This document shows positions 23,072 through 33,509 of a DNA stretch of 64,000 nt, piece by piece. The stretch is from NCBI GenBank assembly GCA_950295325.1, contig OX485807.1, positions 6,264,501-6,328,500 of the forward strand, read 5' to 3'. The stretch is from Polytrichum commune. Lineage: Eukaryota > Streptophyta > Polytrichopsida > Polytrichales > Polytrichaceae. Numbering within the stretch: the first letter of the stretch is position 1; every line of letters starts with the position of its first letter. The position numbers and the translations under genes are program-made. The notes beneath the pieces were generated by a model that saw only the letters and a list, made by a program, of their open reading frames with translations, was not told where the DNA came from and ran no database searches.

Positions 23072-23690
23072 CTTGACCAATGTCTCTCTCTCTTCCTCAA
23101 AATTCGCTCAATTTCGCTCAACACCCCCTCTCTCTCTCGATGAGTCTCACACTCGAGGATGTTGTGAAATTGTATCTGGTGATTCTCACATCTTATACTG
23201 CAAACCTTAAGCGTGCGAAACCCCTGCTTGTTCCCACCCCTAAGAAGCTCAAATCAGCACGGAATTGTGCTGCTTTTTCTTTTTTCTTTCTGTCTCCATC
23301 CCTGCTTTGTCGATTTGGTGATCGAGAACAGGAAATTCCACTCAGAGAAATTCCTCTTCTTCTCAGGATTGAGATCGGTTATCGATTGATTGATGGCTCG
23401 CTCGCTCTCTGATCGCCGGGGTCCTCCGGTGGCGTGAAGAGCTCACCAAGCGCGGGAGAGAGACGGGAAGAGTTGGGTCCAGGATCTTTGTCATGGGTAC
23501 ATTGTAGGGGGTGAGAGAAGAAACTCTACGTATACTGGAGATTTTGGATGTGTGCGAACCGATGTTCTCACGGGTTCCCAATGAGGCTATCGTGATGTTT
23601 ACCTCATTCAAGCATCACAAAGTACTCCTGTGGCACGTAAAGAAGCGGAATTGTGGGAAGTAGTGTTAATAAAGGTGCTTGATAATAAGG
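23072..23690 (-). promoter_or_regulatory. Upstream region of the COPT gene
   Basis: A CT-rich stretch on the plus strand (GA-rich on the coding strand) lies directly before the start codon, at about 23081-23145, as in many plant 5' leaders. The DNA is richer in GC up to about 23480. No TATA box or copper-response element is claimed. Confidence 0.4.
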
Positions 23691-23800
23691 TAGATAGATG
23701 GGTCTTAAATGGTTAAGTTAAAAATAGATAAAATAATAAATAGCATGCTTATCCTAGGATATGACGAGACAGTTAGCAAATCCAAATCAAGGTGACTAAT
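23690..23800 (+). mobile_element. Family A fragment
   Basis: Carries 'AAGGTAGATAGATGGGTCTT', 'AATGGTTA', 'CTAGGATATGA' and 'TTAGCAAATCCAAATCAAGG', the left-end blocks of the family. The right part is missing. Confidence 0.5.
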
Positions 23801-23988
23801 CAAACAACGAGAAGGGGTTCCGTTGCATGAGCAAGAATGGGAACTTGTCATGCAAATATTATATTTCATTTCTTTTTTTCCCTCTCTAGAGTCACAAAGT
23901 CAATAAAATCATGAACTCCAAACTTCAACCATAAAAGCATGGACAACACCCTTCAAAAATGCTTTACGCCACAATGACATCCCACCCA

Positions 23989-24376
23989 TAACGTACACGG
24001 GTGTTAAGTGGCTACTTTTCTTAGTTGGACCCCGAGATTTGATTGGTATGTGATTCAACAAGGATCAAAGAGCAGACATCATAAAGACACACGTTTTACA
24101 AAGACTATACTACATCTTCATTTATTTATAACCATTCTACACTCCACAACGGTGAACACAATTGAGAGGACCTACGTACCCAGTTAAAGAAACCAACAAA
24201 CACACACTTCCGATAGCCATAACCAAAGCGAGAAACATCCAATTTTCAATCCGGTTTTTGCATACGTTTCATCGTAGATTCGCTAACACCACACAAGATT
24301 TGCGGTGTAAATCCAATCGGTAGAAATCGGAGAACATGAAAAAAAGGAACCACATAATAACACCCACAAAAGCTTA
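23989..24376. mobile_element. Family B MITE
   Basis: The left end TAACGTACACGGGTGTTA and the right end TAACACCCACAAAAGCTTA are degraded forms of the family B termini. Internal blocks match 9704-10083: 'GATTGGTATGTG', 'AAGAGCAGACATCATAAAGA', 'GAGAGGACCTACGTA' and 'AATCCAATCGGTAGAA'. Confidence 0.65.
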
Positions 24377-24744
24377 GAAGCGGATGGCATTATGGCACTC
24401 GCCTTAACTTCTTAGTACAAGCTTTCCTCCTCTCCCTATTTTCACAAAGCAAATTAAAGCTGGGAATTTCCGCAAATTCCCACTTCATTCATTGTCGTGT
24501 ACTACTGTGTACTACAATGTTTTTCCAAGTGTACTTCAGCTATACTACCTGAGGATGTCAGCTTCGAGTTCCATGTACTACAAGGAATGATTGACGAATT
24601 CCTTACCCACCCCCTTCACAAAACTTGACCCCGGTTAAGTTACACTCATGTTAATCGGATACTATTCTCTTTTCTTGTGGGATATAAAACTCGCGGAAAT
24701 AGTGCGATTCTATTACGGTGTGTTCCTTTTTTTGGACGATCGGA

Positions 24745-24910
24745 CTCTTCAATTAGTCTCGAAAGCCATGAATTAGTCTAGAGGGATCTGCTTGAGATAG
24801 GAATGAACTACAAGCCTATGGGGGTTATGTTTTTACCAGACTCCTTTTACCCTGGTATTAGGTGTAGAGGTTCAGCTCAAAGTGGTGGGCATCTAGCCTT
24901 TGTCAGTGAA
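24745..24910. mobile_element. Family C MITE, right half
   Basis: 'AGTCTAGAGGGATCTGCTTG', 'GGGGGTTATGTTTTTACCAG' and 'CAGCTCAAAGTGGTGGGCAT' correspond to the right half of the complete family C element at 33239-33509. The left half is absent. Confidence 0.5.
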
Positions 24911-24954
24911 CGCATGGCATCAATGAGCAACATCAGATAGGGTATCAAAGAACA

Positions 24955-25215
24955 TACATCTTGTCCATTATTATAGTGAAGATTCTCGTGCTCATTAAGT
25001 GGTCATATAGACCACCCCCCCCCCTTCCCCCCAACACATACACACACACACACAATCATGTTAACCATGGAGTCTAGAATGGGTGGCACATTCCGAGCAT
25101 GTAGTCCAATCTTTGTAAACATGTGAATTACGGTGTCCGTTTTAAGATGCACATTCAACCACACACCACTTAGATATAGGTGTCGAAATTCTTGCTATGT
25201 TGGAATTAGGCACGT
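24955..25215 (+). mobile_element. Family A repeat with expanded C-tract
   Basis: Family A landmarks 'TATAGTGAAGATTCTCGTGC', 'GAGTCTAGAATGG', 'GAGCATGTAGTCCAATCT' and 'GGAATTAGGCACG'. The short C6 tract of other copies is here a long run, C11-TT-C7, at about 25014-25033, next to a CA run. Confidence 0.6.
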
Positions 25216-26800
25216 CTGCATGAGGTGAATGCATGGTGAATTATCAATGACCAACATCAATAATGGTATCAAATAACATGGGGTGGGTATCAAGGAACAT
25301 GGGGTGGGTATCAAATTTTTAATACTAGTCAAACATTAACTATATTTGGCTGGTATGTGAAGATGGGAGAATGTTTGTGTGTTCGAGTTATTACTTGGCT
25401 CCATTCCATTCTAAACTATATTGATATTACGGCGTTTTTATCTAGGTATGAAGGTTCTTGCATGGTATATAGACCCAAATGGCATCGAAAACACAAATAT
25501 CGTGAAATAACCACATAGGGGGGGGGGACTCCTTGAGGAGGATTGTATATCATGTGCGATTGAGGGATATTATTATAGGCGGTATATATAAATCTAAGCT
25601 AAATTTTGAGACTATGTGAAGGTTTAACATCTTAAGATAGGTTCGTAATGAATGAGGACTAAGAACATAAATAAGAGAATTTAGAAAGGTAGGTAGGGTT
25701 AAAGTTGGAGATAGTCATCCAACATCTCCATATTTTTCATTCAGCTATGAATGACCCCACCTTACTACACCCTAGGGTTAGGGAATTTGATAGGGAGGAG
25801 CAAACGTCAAAACCTAATGTTTCAGTTCCACTTTGTCGAGACGGATGGTTTTTGGTTTTTGTTTAGGGTTTATGAATCAAGGGAAGCAAAGAGCAATATA
25901 TAGGTTGACAACGCACTGAGGCTTGTGGCTAGACTGCCATGGAGGGGGTGTGGTCTTTATGCACACACCTTCACTCTTGTTACATTTCCACCCCAAGCCT
26001 TCTTCTGTGATGCATGATGGTAATGTAATATTGAACCCTAAATTTGCAAGTAGTTTTTGAATTGTGCTCACTTTTCTTGTTGCATTTTCCAATCATGTTA
26101 TACTCTTGGAATTATTTGCTACATGTTGTTGTAGTTGTACGTTGTGTCTTTCTAAAGTTTTGCACTTGTATGGTTTTGCAATGTCGTGTATGAATCATGC
26201 CTTATTGTTGTCATGCTTTTTTACCCCACTTTTTCAATGTGTATAGTTTTGAATTTTCTTCATTAATAGGAATATAGACTATCAAAATTTGTAATGACAT
26301 TGACAACATAACTAATGCTAGGGTGTAATAAAATAAGTCATTTTAGAGAATGAAGTAATTATAGCGAGCTTTTAAATCACGTCATGAGGGTAAGTAGCCC
26401 TCACACAAATAACCTCAGTTGCACTTGGTGCACAAAAATCCTATAGAGTGACCTACCTCAGAACATATGCCAAGATCTAATATCTAGAAACTTGGAGAAA
26501 TAGACATAAAAATCTAATTCCACGTACATTTGTGGTTGATTCATCTCAAATGACTTCCAATAAACTAATTAAGGGTCTTTGAAACTAATTATGATGTCAA
26601 ATCAACTAAGGAAAAAAAACAATAAATAAACGACTAACTTCAAAATGCATATTGTTGGATGGATGAGAGGTACACCCATATGCAATAGTTCCCTCTTGCC
26701 ATCAACTGGCACCTCCACCTGACTTGTACCAATTTTGAATAGCAAGTTTTATATGAATAGAATTATGCATCGTGAGATTTCAAATCCAAACATCTAAGTA
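25216..26800. other. Intergenic, repeat fragments only
   Basis: The sequence at 26510-26650 resembles 950-1090, indicating another dispersed repeat. A G-run lies near 25518. No gene-like frame with family features is seen on either strand. Confidence 0.5.
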
Positions 26801-26804
26801 GATG

Positions 26805-27145
26805 TGTCTAATTCAAACTGTGATATTCAATGGACACCTATATTTGAGTGGTGTATGGGTGGGTGTGAAGCTAAGAATGGACACCAAAAGGGCATGTGTT
26901 GAAAAGAGATTGGTTCTACATGCTAAGAATATGTTAACCGTTCTAGATGCAATAATCAACATAGTCGTTGGGGGCCTATATGGTCATTTAATAACTCAAA
27001 GAATCTTCACTTTGACAATGAATAGGATATTCATATGGGTTCCAAAAACTATGAGAAAGTGGCTACATGCATGATTTGAATTTGCTGGTCATCTTGCATT
27101 GATTGCGTGTTTTACATCCTTAGAGAAGTGAGTGTAGAGAGAAGA
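26805..27145 (-). mobile_element. Family A repeat, inverted
   Basis: Reverse complement of the family: 'TGGACACCTATATTTGAGTG', 'GGGGGCCTATATGGTCATTT', 'AATCTTCACTTTGACAATGA' and 'TTTGAATTTGCTGGTCATCT'. One of the better preserved copies. Confidence 0.62.
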
Positions 27146-28590
27146 CTGTCCATTTAACCCCTAAAGGCCAAGGCGGATATTTTGTCCATGCAATCACCGC
27201 TTCCCAACAATACCATCACACATGTTTACATCATAAACTTTTGATTATGGACATGTGGATAGTTAAAAGTTTGCATGAGCATTCCTAACACTACAAAACT
27301 TCTTGTACAATCATACCTCTCATTAGAGGTGTTGTTCACGGGTAGGTCACTCTAAGGCATTTGTGTGCACCACGTGCGGCTGGGGTTTTTTTTGTTTTGG
27401 GGCTATTTACCTTCAAGGGTTGAATTAAAGCCTCCCTATAATTACTTAAATTTCAAAAATGGCCCATTTGTTTGCACCCTTTCATTACTTATATTGTCCA
27501 AGTCACTGCAATTTTTTGTACTCTATATTCCTTTTAAGTAATAAAAGCTAATCTACTTCCTAACACATTGACGAGTGTTAAGGGAAACCATAGAAACAAA
27601 GAAGGGTGCAAACAGTAATATCATTGCAAACAAAGTTATGAAGAAAACACATAGGAGACCATAGCAAACATACTAAACATACCTTCTAGGATCCTTATCT
27701 TCAGCCCCTATATTAATTTTACAAAAAAATAATGGCCCACATTTTATGTCCATCTAACTTACTTATAATGGGATTGTCTACATTTAATGGCCCCTTCATT
27801 ATTTGGATTTCCTTTATAATTTTTATTTCAAATGATTTTAATCCTCTCTATATTATGCCGCACGTTGTTTTTAAAATGCACTAAGTGACCTACCCGTGGT
27901 GTTGTTTCTCTATAATGAGCTTCTACATTGGACTAAAGAAATTTAAGCAATTTTGGGAGGGTTTTGCTTTGGTCTTTTGGGGTAAAGACCCGCTTACATT
28001 ATTAGCTAATTTTTTACCTCTTCTTTTTAGGATACCTAAAAACTTTATCTCAATGCCAAAAATAATCCCAAAACAACAAGGCCACCGGGGACCTGAGAAA
28101 GAGGACTTTGGAGGGTCTTCTTGGGTGCACCTGGTGGAACGATACCAACACAAGCTGGGTAAACAACCTATACATGTTTGACTAAGCCTACATTCGGTAC
28201 TCTTATATTTCCAATATATGATTCTAGTATTAGCACGGTGGTAGCTAAATTTCTACGTACTCGGACCGAAAATTTTCGGTAGAAATTGACGGGGTACTAT
28301 AAAATCGGTTAATGTACGACACAAGGAGAAGTGCATCGGGAGTCAACGGAACCAAACCGTTGGAGAGGCGTAGATTTTGTGGGTCTCACTTGCAAAAATA
28401 GTCGTAACTAATTGACTACGACTAAATTATTTGGTCCAACCTGACACTATCAATGTCGACAGTCGATTTCTATTTGGTCAGCTCCAAATTCGGTTGTGCT
28501 TCAGGCGCTTGAAAGTCACCAAAATAACTTACATAATCGAAAGGGGTTCAACATCTGAAACTTTTGGTGTGGCTCAGATTTTGTGGGACT
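27146..28590. other. Intergenic, nothing recognised
   Basis: A/T-rich sequence with short open frames on both strands near 27885-28181. They overlap each other and have no recognisable domain. Confidence 0.45.
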
Positions 28591-28591
28591 T

Positions 28592-29184
28592 AGGGCCACT
28601 TCACACATGAGCCAAGAGCCGTGACCTTGTAATGGTGAGGACCCTTGACTCTCATCGAAAAGCCGTACCATGGGTGTTGGGAAAGCCCTTTTATGGAGTC
28701 TTGGGCCCTCAAGCATAGTGTGAAGTGAGAATGAACCATGTTGCGGGACCATTGCATATTTTGTTGGCGGAAAAAGAAGGGAGGATTTGGTTTAATATAA
28801 TATGTCTCCAAGTTTATCAATTTAAGATAATTACTTGGTGGTGTTTGTCCATCTTGGAATCTATTATGGAATTTGCCATGCAGTCTGTCTTGAAATTTGT
28901 CATGCTGGGAAAAATTATTAAAAAAGTCATGGTCTACCGGAATTTGCGTCAAGCCCACCTCTTGGAGGTGGTTCTGACACAAACTCCGGTAGACCATGCA
29001 CCCTTATCCACAACCAGCCATGTAGGACTCCATGTAGACTTTTCATCCACGAATTTTTCTTTGGGCCTTTAGGCCTTCACCTCCTAGTGCGAAGTGAACT
29101 TGGACGGTCTCCGCCTTTTCGACCAATGAGAGCTCTTACATGGCCATGGTCAAGGGCCTTCAGCCTTGTGTGTGAAGTGGCCCT
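28592..29184. mobile_element. Foldback-type element with central hairpin
   Basis: The termini AGGGCCACTTCACACA (28592) and TGTGTGAAGTGGCCCT (ending 29184) are perfect inverted repeats. A second, weaker inverted pair lies inside ('TTGGGCCCTCAAGCATAGTG' near 28703 and its relative near 29057). At the centre, 28928-28998 forms a hairpin whose outer 14 bp pair perfectly. There is no coding capacity. Related terminal sequence occurs near 59880-59920. Confidence 0.6.
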
Positions 29185-29232
29185 CACTTGCATGTATATT
29201 CGAGTAATAGTTGACTATGTTCAACTACTAGT

Positions 29233-29612
29233 GTACACTAAATAGTCCTAATGTTGTGGGCCATAGTGATTCTCTAGAGTTCACGCTAAATCTTATAATA
29301 TGGGATTAATGTGGGCCACATCAATTTTCAACCCACGCTAAATTTCTTGTAGGAAATTAGCATGGATCACATTGATTTTTTGTTTTTGTTTTTGTTTTTT
29401 AAACATTTCCTAGAAACTTAATGTGGGTGGTTAGTTTATATTGTGCTACTTTTGTCTTATAACTAGTATTCAATGTGTTGGTCAGAAGTCTTGAGGACGG
29501 TTTAATGGGAAAGATTTGGGGTCTTGAATCCACGTTAGTTCCACCATGACTAGAATAATTAGTATGGTCCATGTTTATTTTCCACCCGCACGAATAGGAC
29601 TATTTAGTGTAC
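29233..29612. mobile_element. Family E MITE, complete
   Basis: Perfect 18-bp terminal inverted repeats: GTACACTAAATAGTCCTA at 29233-29250 and its exact inverse at 29595-29612. The interior is non-coding. A degraded relative lies in HAD intron 8 (16735-17046). I could not fix a target duplication. Confidence 0.72.
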
Positions 29613-31671
29613 TTGTTTGGTGCCAATTTGAGAAGAAGTCTATCAATGTTGACGATTGGAGTTCTTTTTGGGAATCTATTTCACTTGGGTAGTTGAATTT
29701 ACATATTAGATGACTCAACCCTGAAAGGATGCATGGGTTCAATATACAACATATATGCACAGTTTCTATGAGCGTCATCAAGTCTTAAAAATAAAAATAA
29801 AAATAATGGAGTTTTAAACTTTATTTAATACACTATCTTATGCTAAAGACAACATAATAATACATGTAAATTTGGCATCGGTGATTATTTAGAAAAACAA
29901 ACAATATGTATTTGTATCCGAGGACACTTAGGTTGTGTATTCAAACCAAAATCTTCAATAGCATTTAAAATTTAAAATGATTCAAAAACCACACTTGAAC
30001 AATGAGTTCATTCCAGACATGGTCATTTTTAAATGATTGGATAAAAAAAGAAAACATGTGGTTCAAATATGCAATTATGGGCATGGAGAGGTCGAGTATG
30101 GGCTCCTTGGACGCTTAAAGAGTTGAATGTTCAAGCAAAGGGCTTCTCTAAGTGCATGGGCACCACATCATTGCATTAGAGCCATCACTTTGACATACAT
30201 AACCTCCAACATATGGATCCTAGGCAATCGTCTTTCATTAATGAAAGAATTATGCAAAATCTACCATTGTGGTGGATTTACATATTTTTGAGTGACACAT
30301 GAAAATTCTCAAGTGACGTGGGATAATTGATTAGGACTCTTATGTTGTAGTAATTGGTAGAATCCTATCAAGTTTACGACTCGGGGGGTGCACCTTTCAT
30401 TAAAACCTAGAATCACGTGCGTTCATTGCATACTCTAAAAACCCCCTATATACAAGTTATTTTTTGTGAAATGAAGTAATACACATACAATTGCAACAAT
30501 AAATATACAAGTGACAATATGTATACACAAAAAAAATATCCATTCATATATAGCCATTAACATAAGTATACAAATATACTTTTGAACAATAATCAACCCC
30601 TATAATATGTATAAAAAAATATCCTAGCTTTCATCAGCAAAGTCGTTGAATTTTTTTTCATCTCCCGGATGTAACTCATAAACATTTGATTCACCAATGT
30701 ATGTCATTGTAGCCAATGCAATTATTATCTCTAAGTCTACCATCAAATGATCAGTAAGATCATATGTCCACTTGTTGTTAGCCCCTTTTTGATATCAACA
30801 TAAACCAATCTCCTTGTTACTTTGAGCTGAACGAATCATTTCAAAACCCTAATACTGCCTCTTTCCCCGATATTACCTTGACACCTTGTACATGGTTCAT
30901 ACTACCCTATAAGGTTGCTAACGCAAATCGTTAATCCTAGTTAATCCTAATTTCATCCAATATGAAAACTTATGATATGTAGTATAGTAACAGTACCATA
31001 CAAGTACAATTATTGTATACTTTTTCAAGGCCTTCCATATATGTACGTAACTATAAATTATAACATGTATACCATATGTATACGTAATACGGCAAGGTCC
31101 AAATCAATACCCCTCCTGTGCACTCACGTATACTCGTACATGTTTAGTACAGTGCACCCCCCGAGGTTTACGATTGTGCATTTGTGAAAAAACATTGATA
31201 CTGTGAAGAATCATTACAACTTGTAACCTCACATTGAAGTGGACATATACCTTACATTGTAGATTTTAGTTGTCATCACATATGCACACTTATGTCTAAA
31301 CATTTGCTAGAGTGCCCTTACATATGTTGCCCATGTCTGCCAAACTTTTAGAGGAAGAACGAGTGGAATTCTTTCTCAAATGGATTTCTCTAAATGTGAC
31401 CCCACTATCCCTTGAGCACATCGCAAATCCCATACTTTAATTGATCACCATTCAAGCTTGGATGAAGGCCAACTCATTTTCCTTGATGAGGTACATATGT
31501 TTTCTATTTAAAATGATGTGAAATGTTGGCCTCAACTCTCTTTCTTTTCTTTTCTTTTTTTCCCTTTGTGGTTGTTGTTGTTAAGGGGAAAAATAGTAAT
31601 AACAAATATAAATAAGTAATTTGTCAATATGCATGAAGCATATTTGTAGAATTATCTTTCTGTAAATATTT
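29613..31671. other. Intergenic, A/T-rich, nothing recognised
   Basis: Several short open frames but none with family features. The sequence has many simple A/T runs. Confidence 0.45.
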
Positions 31672-31679
31672 ATGGGATA

Positions 31680-31953
31680 GGTCCAAGATGACCCTAAACT
31701 ACCAGGTGATAGTGGAAAGGTACCCATTTCCGAATGGAGTGGTTAGCGGTTCAATTCCCGCTGTGACATCTATTCTCTACTTGGCACCACCGGGGGGGGG
31801 GGGGTAGCTAAGTAGGTAGGAAGCCAAGAGCCCACCCACTGCAAGGTAGGCAGTAAACCCCACCCTGCACCAAGAGGATTCTTGAGCAAAGTAGGGCCAA
31901 TGGGCTCAAATTCACATCGGATTGCCCAACATTGGTTATTTATTTATTTATTG
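31680..31953 (+). mobile_element. tRNA-derived SINE, copy 1
   Basis: GGTTCAATTCC at about 31749 matches the RNA polymerase III B box. The upstream block 'GATAGTGGAAAGGTACCC' and downstream 'TCTCTACTTGGCACC' are shared with copy 2 at 32961-33120. The element ends in a (TTTA) simple tail. ATGGGATA at 31672-31679 and 31954-31961 flanks it as a probable target duplication. A G13 run lies inside at 31792-31804. Confidence 0.6.
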
Positions 31954-32122
31954 ATGGGATATTATTAAGGGGCCTCACTATTGAAAGGTAACTCGGTGAG
32001 TAGGTAGAAATGAACAAATAAGCAAAGGACTTGAATTTGGGATATGAAAGAGTAAGTCGAGATGTGGCCGAGATGTGACCTACTTCAAATGGTTATAATC
32101 TCCATTTCAAGTACACATGCCC

Positions 32123-32525
32123 TTATGTGGTATTTATCTTTATCAGACACCTATATTATGAGTGGTGTGTGATTGGGGTTAGATCTTAGTACAAAACCCA
32201 ACAAGACATGTCTTTTGATGAGATTGGAGTAGGTGCTCAAAAATCATCAGTCGTTTTAGACTCAGTAATTAACACAATTTGGGGGGGGGAGGGGGGGGGT
32301 TAAGTATTCAATCAAAGAATTAACACACGCGCACTTTTGATAATCATAACTAAATCAAGCCTAGGTCCGATTTTCAATCCACCTTCTGCTAATGTTTCGT
32401 CATTATAGATTTGCTTATATAACACAAATTTAGTCACGTATAATCTAATTGGTAGAAGTCGGAGAACATCATAATAAAAGTATTTTCTTTTAAAAACAAC
32501 AACCAACTAACACCCACATACCTTA
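32123..32525. mobile_element. Chimeric family A/family B element
   Basis: The left half matches inverted family A ('GACACCTATATTATGAGTGG', 'GAGATTGGAGTAGGTGCTCA', 'CAATTTGGGGGG'). The right half matches family B ('AACACACGCGCACTTTTGAT', 'CTAATTGGTAGAAGTCGGAG', 'AACACCCACATACCTTA'). Within the join the family A G6 tract has grown to G-runs at about 32280-32300. Confidence 0.55.
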
Positions 32526-32960
32526 TAAGTTTCAAAACCTTTCATTCACTTTGGATCTAAAGTGACCATACATACGTGATGCATTTCACCATTGAAATTT
32601 GAAATGCATAGTTGAAAAATGAAACACCATTCAAATTTCGTTTTATGTGATTCGGCCGATCTTAGACAAATGCCTACCTACTACTATCAGTGACAACATT
32701 CTAATTAGCATAATTCAGTAATGAACTTATATATAACTTATAAGCCTATGAATGTTGATAGTGAAATCGCAAGTCTCCAAAGTGTTGATTGTGAGATTGC
32801 GAGTTTCGGAAATTTTGACAAATGATCTTAACATCCACATAAACGGATCTTTTTGGAGACATTCCCAAATTGCAAGTGCCATGCCTTAGGTGGACAAACG
32901 CTTTGATGTTCTAAACATGTCCCTAACCTACTTGAAAGTTGTAACTGCATCATGACTCTC

Positions 32961-33120
32961 TTCTTTTTTTGGAATTCGGGAGGCGCTTGACCACCTGGCT
33001 AGTTTTTCCGTCAAGTAGAGAGACGATTTCACGGTCGGGAATCGAACCGTCAACCACTCCGTTCGGTTTGGATACCTCTCCACTGTCATCCAATAGTTTA
33101 GGGTTATCTCGAACCACTGT
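32961..33120 (-). mobile_element. tRNA-derived SINE, copy 2, with 12-bp target duplication
   Basis: On the minus strand it carries 'GATGACAGTGGAGAGGTATCC', then the B box GGTTCGATTCC (an exact match to GGTTCGANNCC), then 'GTCTCTCTACTTGACGG', ending in an A-run (T7 on plus at 32964). ATCATGACTCTC flanks it at 32949-32960 and 33121-33132, a perfect 12-bp duplication, as expected from LINE-driven retroposition. Confidence 0.75.
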
Positions 33121-33238
33121 ATCATGACTCTCACGAGACAATGAAATCAGGTTCTATGACCCTAATTTGGGTTTATTTTGTTCACAAAGATTTGGTTCAA
33201 TTTGTAATGAACTAACTTGACTACCTAGTGCCTTCTGT

Positions 33239-33509
33239 GGCCAGGGCTAGACACCCACCTCTTTGAGTTGGGCCTCCGCCAACATTACCCAAGGTGAAAA
33301 CACAATCAATTATATTATGGCATGTGTTTTTTTCCTTAAAATATATATTTTTCCTTGGAATTAGTGTTTGAGGTTTCGATTTAGTCTGGAGAGATTTACT
33401 TGACATAAAATAGTCACAAACATGTGGGGTTTATGTTCTTACTACACCCCTTTCACCTCAATTGTCTTGGTGGGGCCCAACTCAAAGAGATGGGTGTCTA
33501 ACCTTGGCC
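33239..33509. mobile_element. Family C MITE, complete
   Basis: The 36-bp terminal inverted repeats (33239-33274 and 33474-33509) begin GGCCAGGGCTAGACACCCAC and differ at three positions. The interior is 199 bp, non-coding. Partial relatives lie at 878-1010 and 24745-24910. Confidence 0.72.

Noticed and set aside
22487-23076. Plus-strand frames across the COPT gene
   Set aside because: They are antisense shadows of the intronless COPT coding sequence.
31740-31765. A tRNA gene, from the B-box-like GGTTCAATTCCCGCT
   Set aside because: No cloverleaf, acceptor stem or anticodon arm can be built around it, and the same block recurs at 33030-33055 inside an element with target duplications. It is a SINE.
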